A DNA stretch of 5,959 nucleotides. Source: Geminicoccaceae bacterium (GTDB lineage Bacteria; Pseudomonadota; Alphaproteobacteria; Geminicoccales; Geminicoccaceae). Position 1 is the first letter of the stretch. Each line of letters begins with the position of its first letter. Below, in pieces: positions 5,710 through 5,959 of the stretch. The notes under the pieces were generated by a model. The model ran no database searches, had not been told where the DNA came from, and worked only from the letters and a program-made list of their open reading frames with translations. The DNA lies in assembly GCA_030824835.1 (NCBI GenBank), contig JAPJRA010000261.1, forward strand, positions 1-5,959, written 5' to 3'. The translations under genes and the position numbers were made by a program.

Positions 5710-5723
5710 GATCTGGCCAGATC
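5710..5723. repeat. Perfect 14-bp palindrome in the nthB-nthA gap
   Basis: GATCTGGCCAGATC is a perfect palindrome, 62 nt upstream of the nthA start. As RNA it can form five pairs around a GGCC tetraloop. The 90-nt gap is longer than usual between these two coupled subunit genes and is less GC-rich than its surroundings (5651-5700). No clear promoter boxes were seen. It might be an operator or a structure that sets the ratio of the two subunits. Confidence 0.45.
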
Positions 5724-5738
5724 TCGACGGCTACCGGC

Positions 5739-5959
5739 TCAGGCCACCTTTTCGAGGTAGGTCTCGAAGCAATCGTTGTAGAGGACGTCGTCCGTGTCCG
5801 CGATATCCGGCCAGAGATCGCGCGTCTTGAACTTTACCCGGTAGACCGGCTGCGGCGTGCTCACGCTGTCGGTCGGCACGCCGTCCGTATAGAGGACCGG
5901 GCGGGGATAGACCTCCTCGACGACGCCGCTCTTGCCCCGCAGGTACCCCGGTAGACGCG
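5739..5959 (-). CDS. nthB: Nitrile hydratase beta subunit, C-terminal part (gene cut by right edge)
   Basis: Only the last 72 residues are in the window; the start lies beyond the right edge. The segment begins RLPGYLRGKSGVVEEVY, corresponding to the R-x-P-x-Y-x-RG-x-x-G opening of the SH3-like C-terminal barrel of the beta subunit, continues with PVYRVKFKTRDLWPD, the counterpart of the conserved Y-x-V-x-F-x-x-x-x-LW element, and ends DDVLYNDCFETYLEKVA, matching the usual V-x-x-D-x-W-x-x-YLE terminus. The beta subunit pairs with alpha to form the active site and substrate channel. The stretch between these parts, where many beta subunits have HG-x-HVFPD, is diverged here (YPRPVLYTD). A thiocyanate hydrolase subunit shares this domain and cannot be excluded from the fragment alone, but the adjacent alpha subunit and amidase favour nitrile hydratase. 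Confidence 0.86.
   Translation of the reverse strand, partial: RLPGYLRGKSGVVEEVYPRPVLYTDGVPTDSVSTPQPVYRVKFKTRDLWPDIADTDDVLYNDCFETYLEKVA

Noticed and set aside
4800..5711. 303-residue plus-strand open frame opposite nthA and the activator
   Set aside because: It is the antisense shadow of two well-recognised genes and shows no protein family features of its own.

Overview
The window is one strand of a compact, very GC-rich (about two thirds G+C) bacterial gene cluster. All nine genes lie on the minus strand, so transcription runs from the right edge to the left. High GC, tight gene packing and the protein families suggest a proteobacterium, most likely an alphaproteobacterium. That assignment is an inference from style, not from a marker gene.

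In transcription order: the C-terminal end of a nitrile hydratase beta subunit (nthB, cut by the right edge); the cobalt-type nitrile hydratase alpha subunit with its Cys-Thr-Leu-Cys-Ser-Cys metal site (nthA); the small nitrile hydratase activator/accessory protein; the two-part cobalt transporter cbtB (59 residues) and cbtA; a six-helix DUF1097 membrane protein; the amide sensor amiC and the ANTAR antiterminator amiR, which overlap by ATGA; and an FmdA/AmdA-type formamidase/acetamidase. Past the amidase, the last bases may hold the first four codons of another gene.

Together the genes read as a self-contained nitrile-to-acid pathway. CbtAB would bring in cobalt, the activator would help load it into the alpha subunit, nitrile hydratase would turn a nitrile into its amide, and FmdA would hydrolyse the amide to ammonium and a carboxylate. 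AmiC/AmiR, known from the Pseudomonas aliphatic amidase operon, would sense an amide and relieve transcription termination somewhere in the cluster. The DUF1097 protein sits where a small-molecule channel would make sense, but its function is not known.

The intergenic gaps (70 to 121 nt in five places) are not empty. They hold several inverted repeats, the best being a 14-pair hairpin between cbtA and the DUF1097 gene that pairs completely only in the minus-strand transcript. No rRNA, tRNA, CRISPR array, insertion sequence, cobalamin riboswitch or clear intrinsic terminator was seen. The most noteworthy aspect is the combination: Co-type nitrile hydratase, CbtAB instead of a NiCoT-type cobalt permease, AmiCR regulation and FmdA instead of the usual AmiE or signature amidase.
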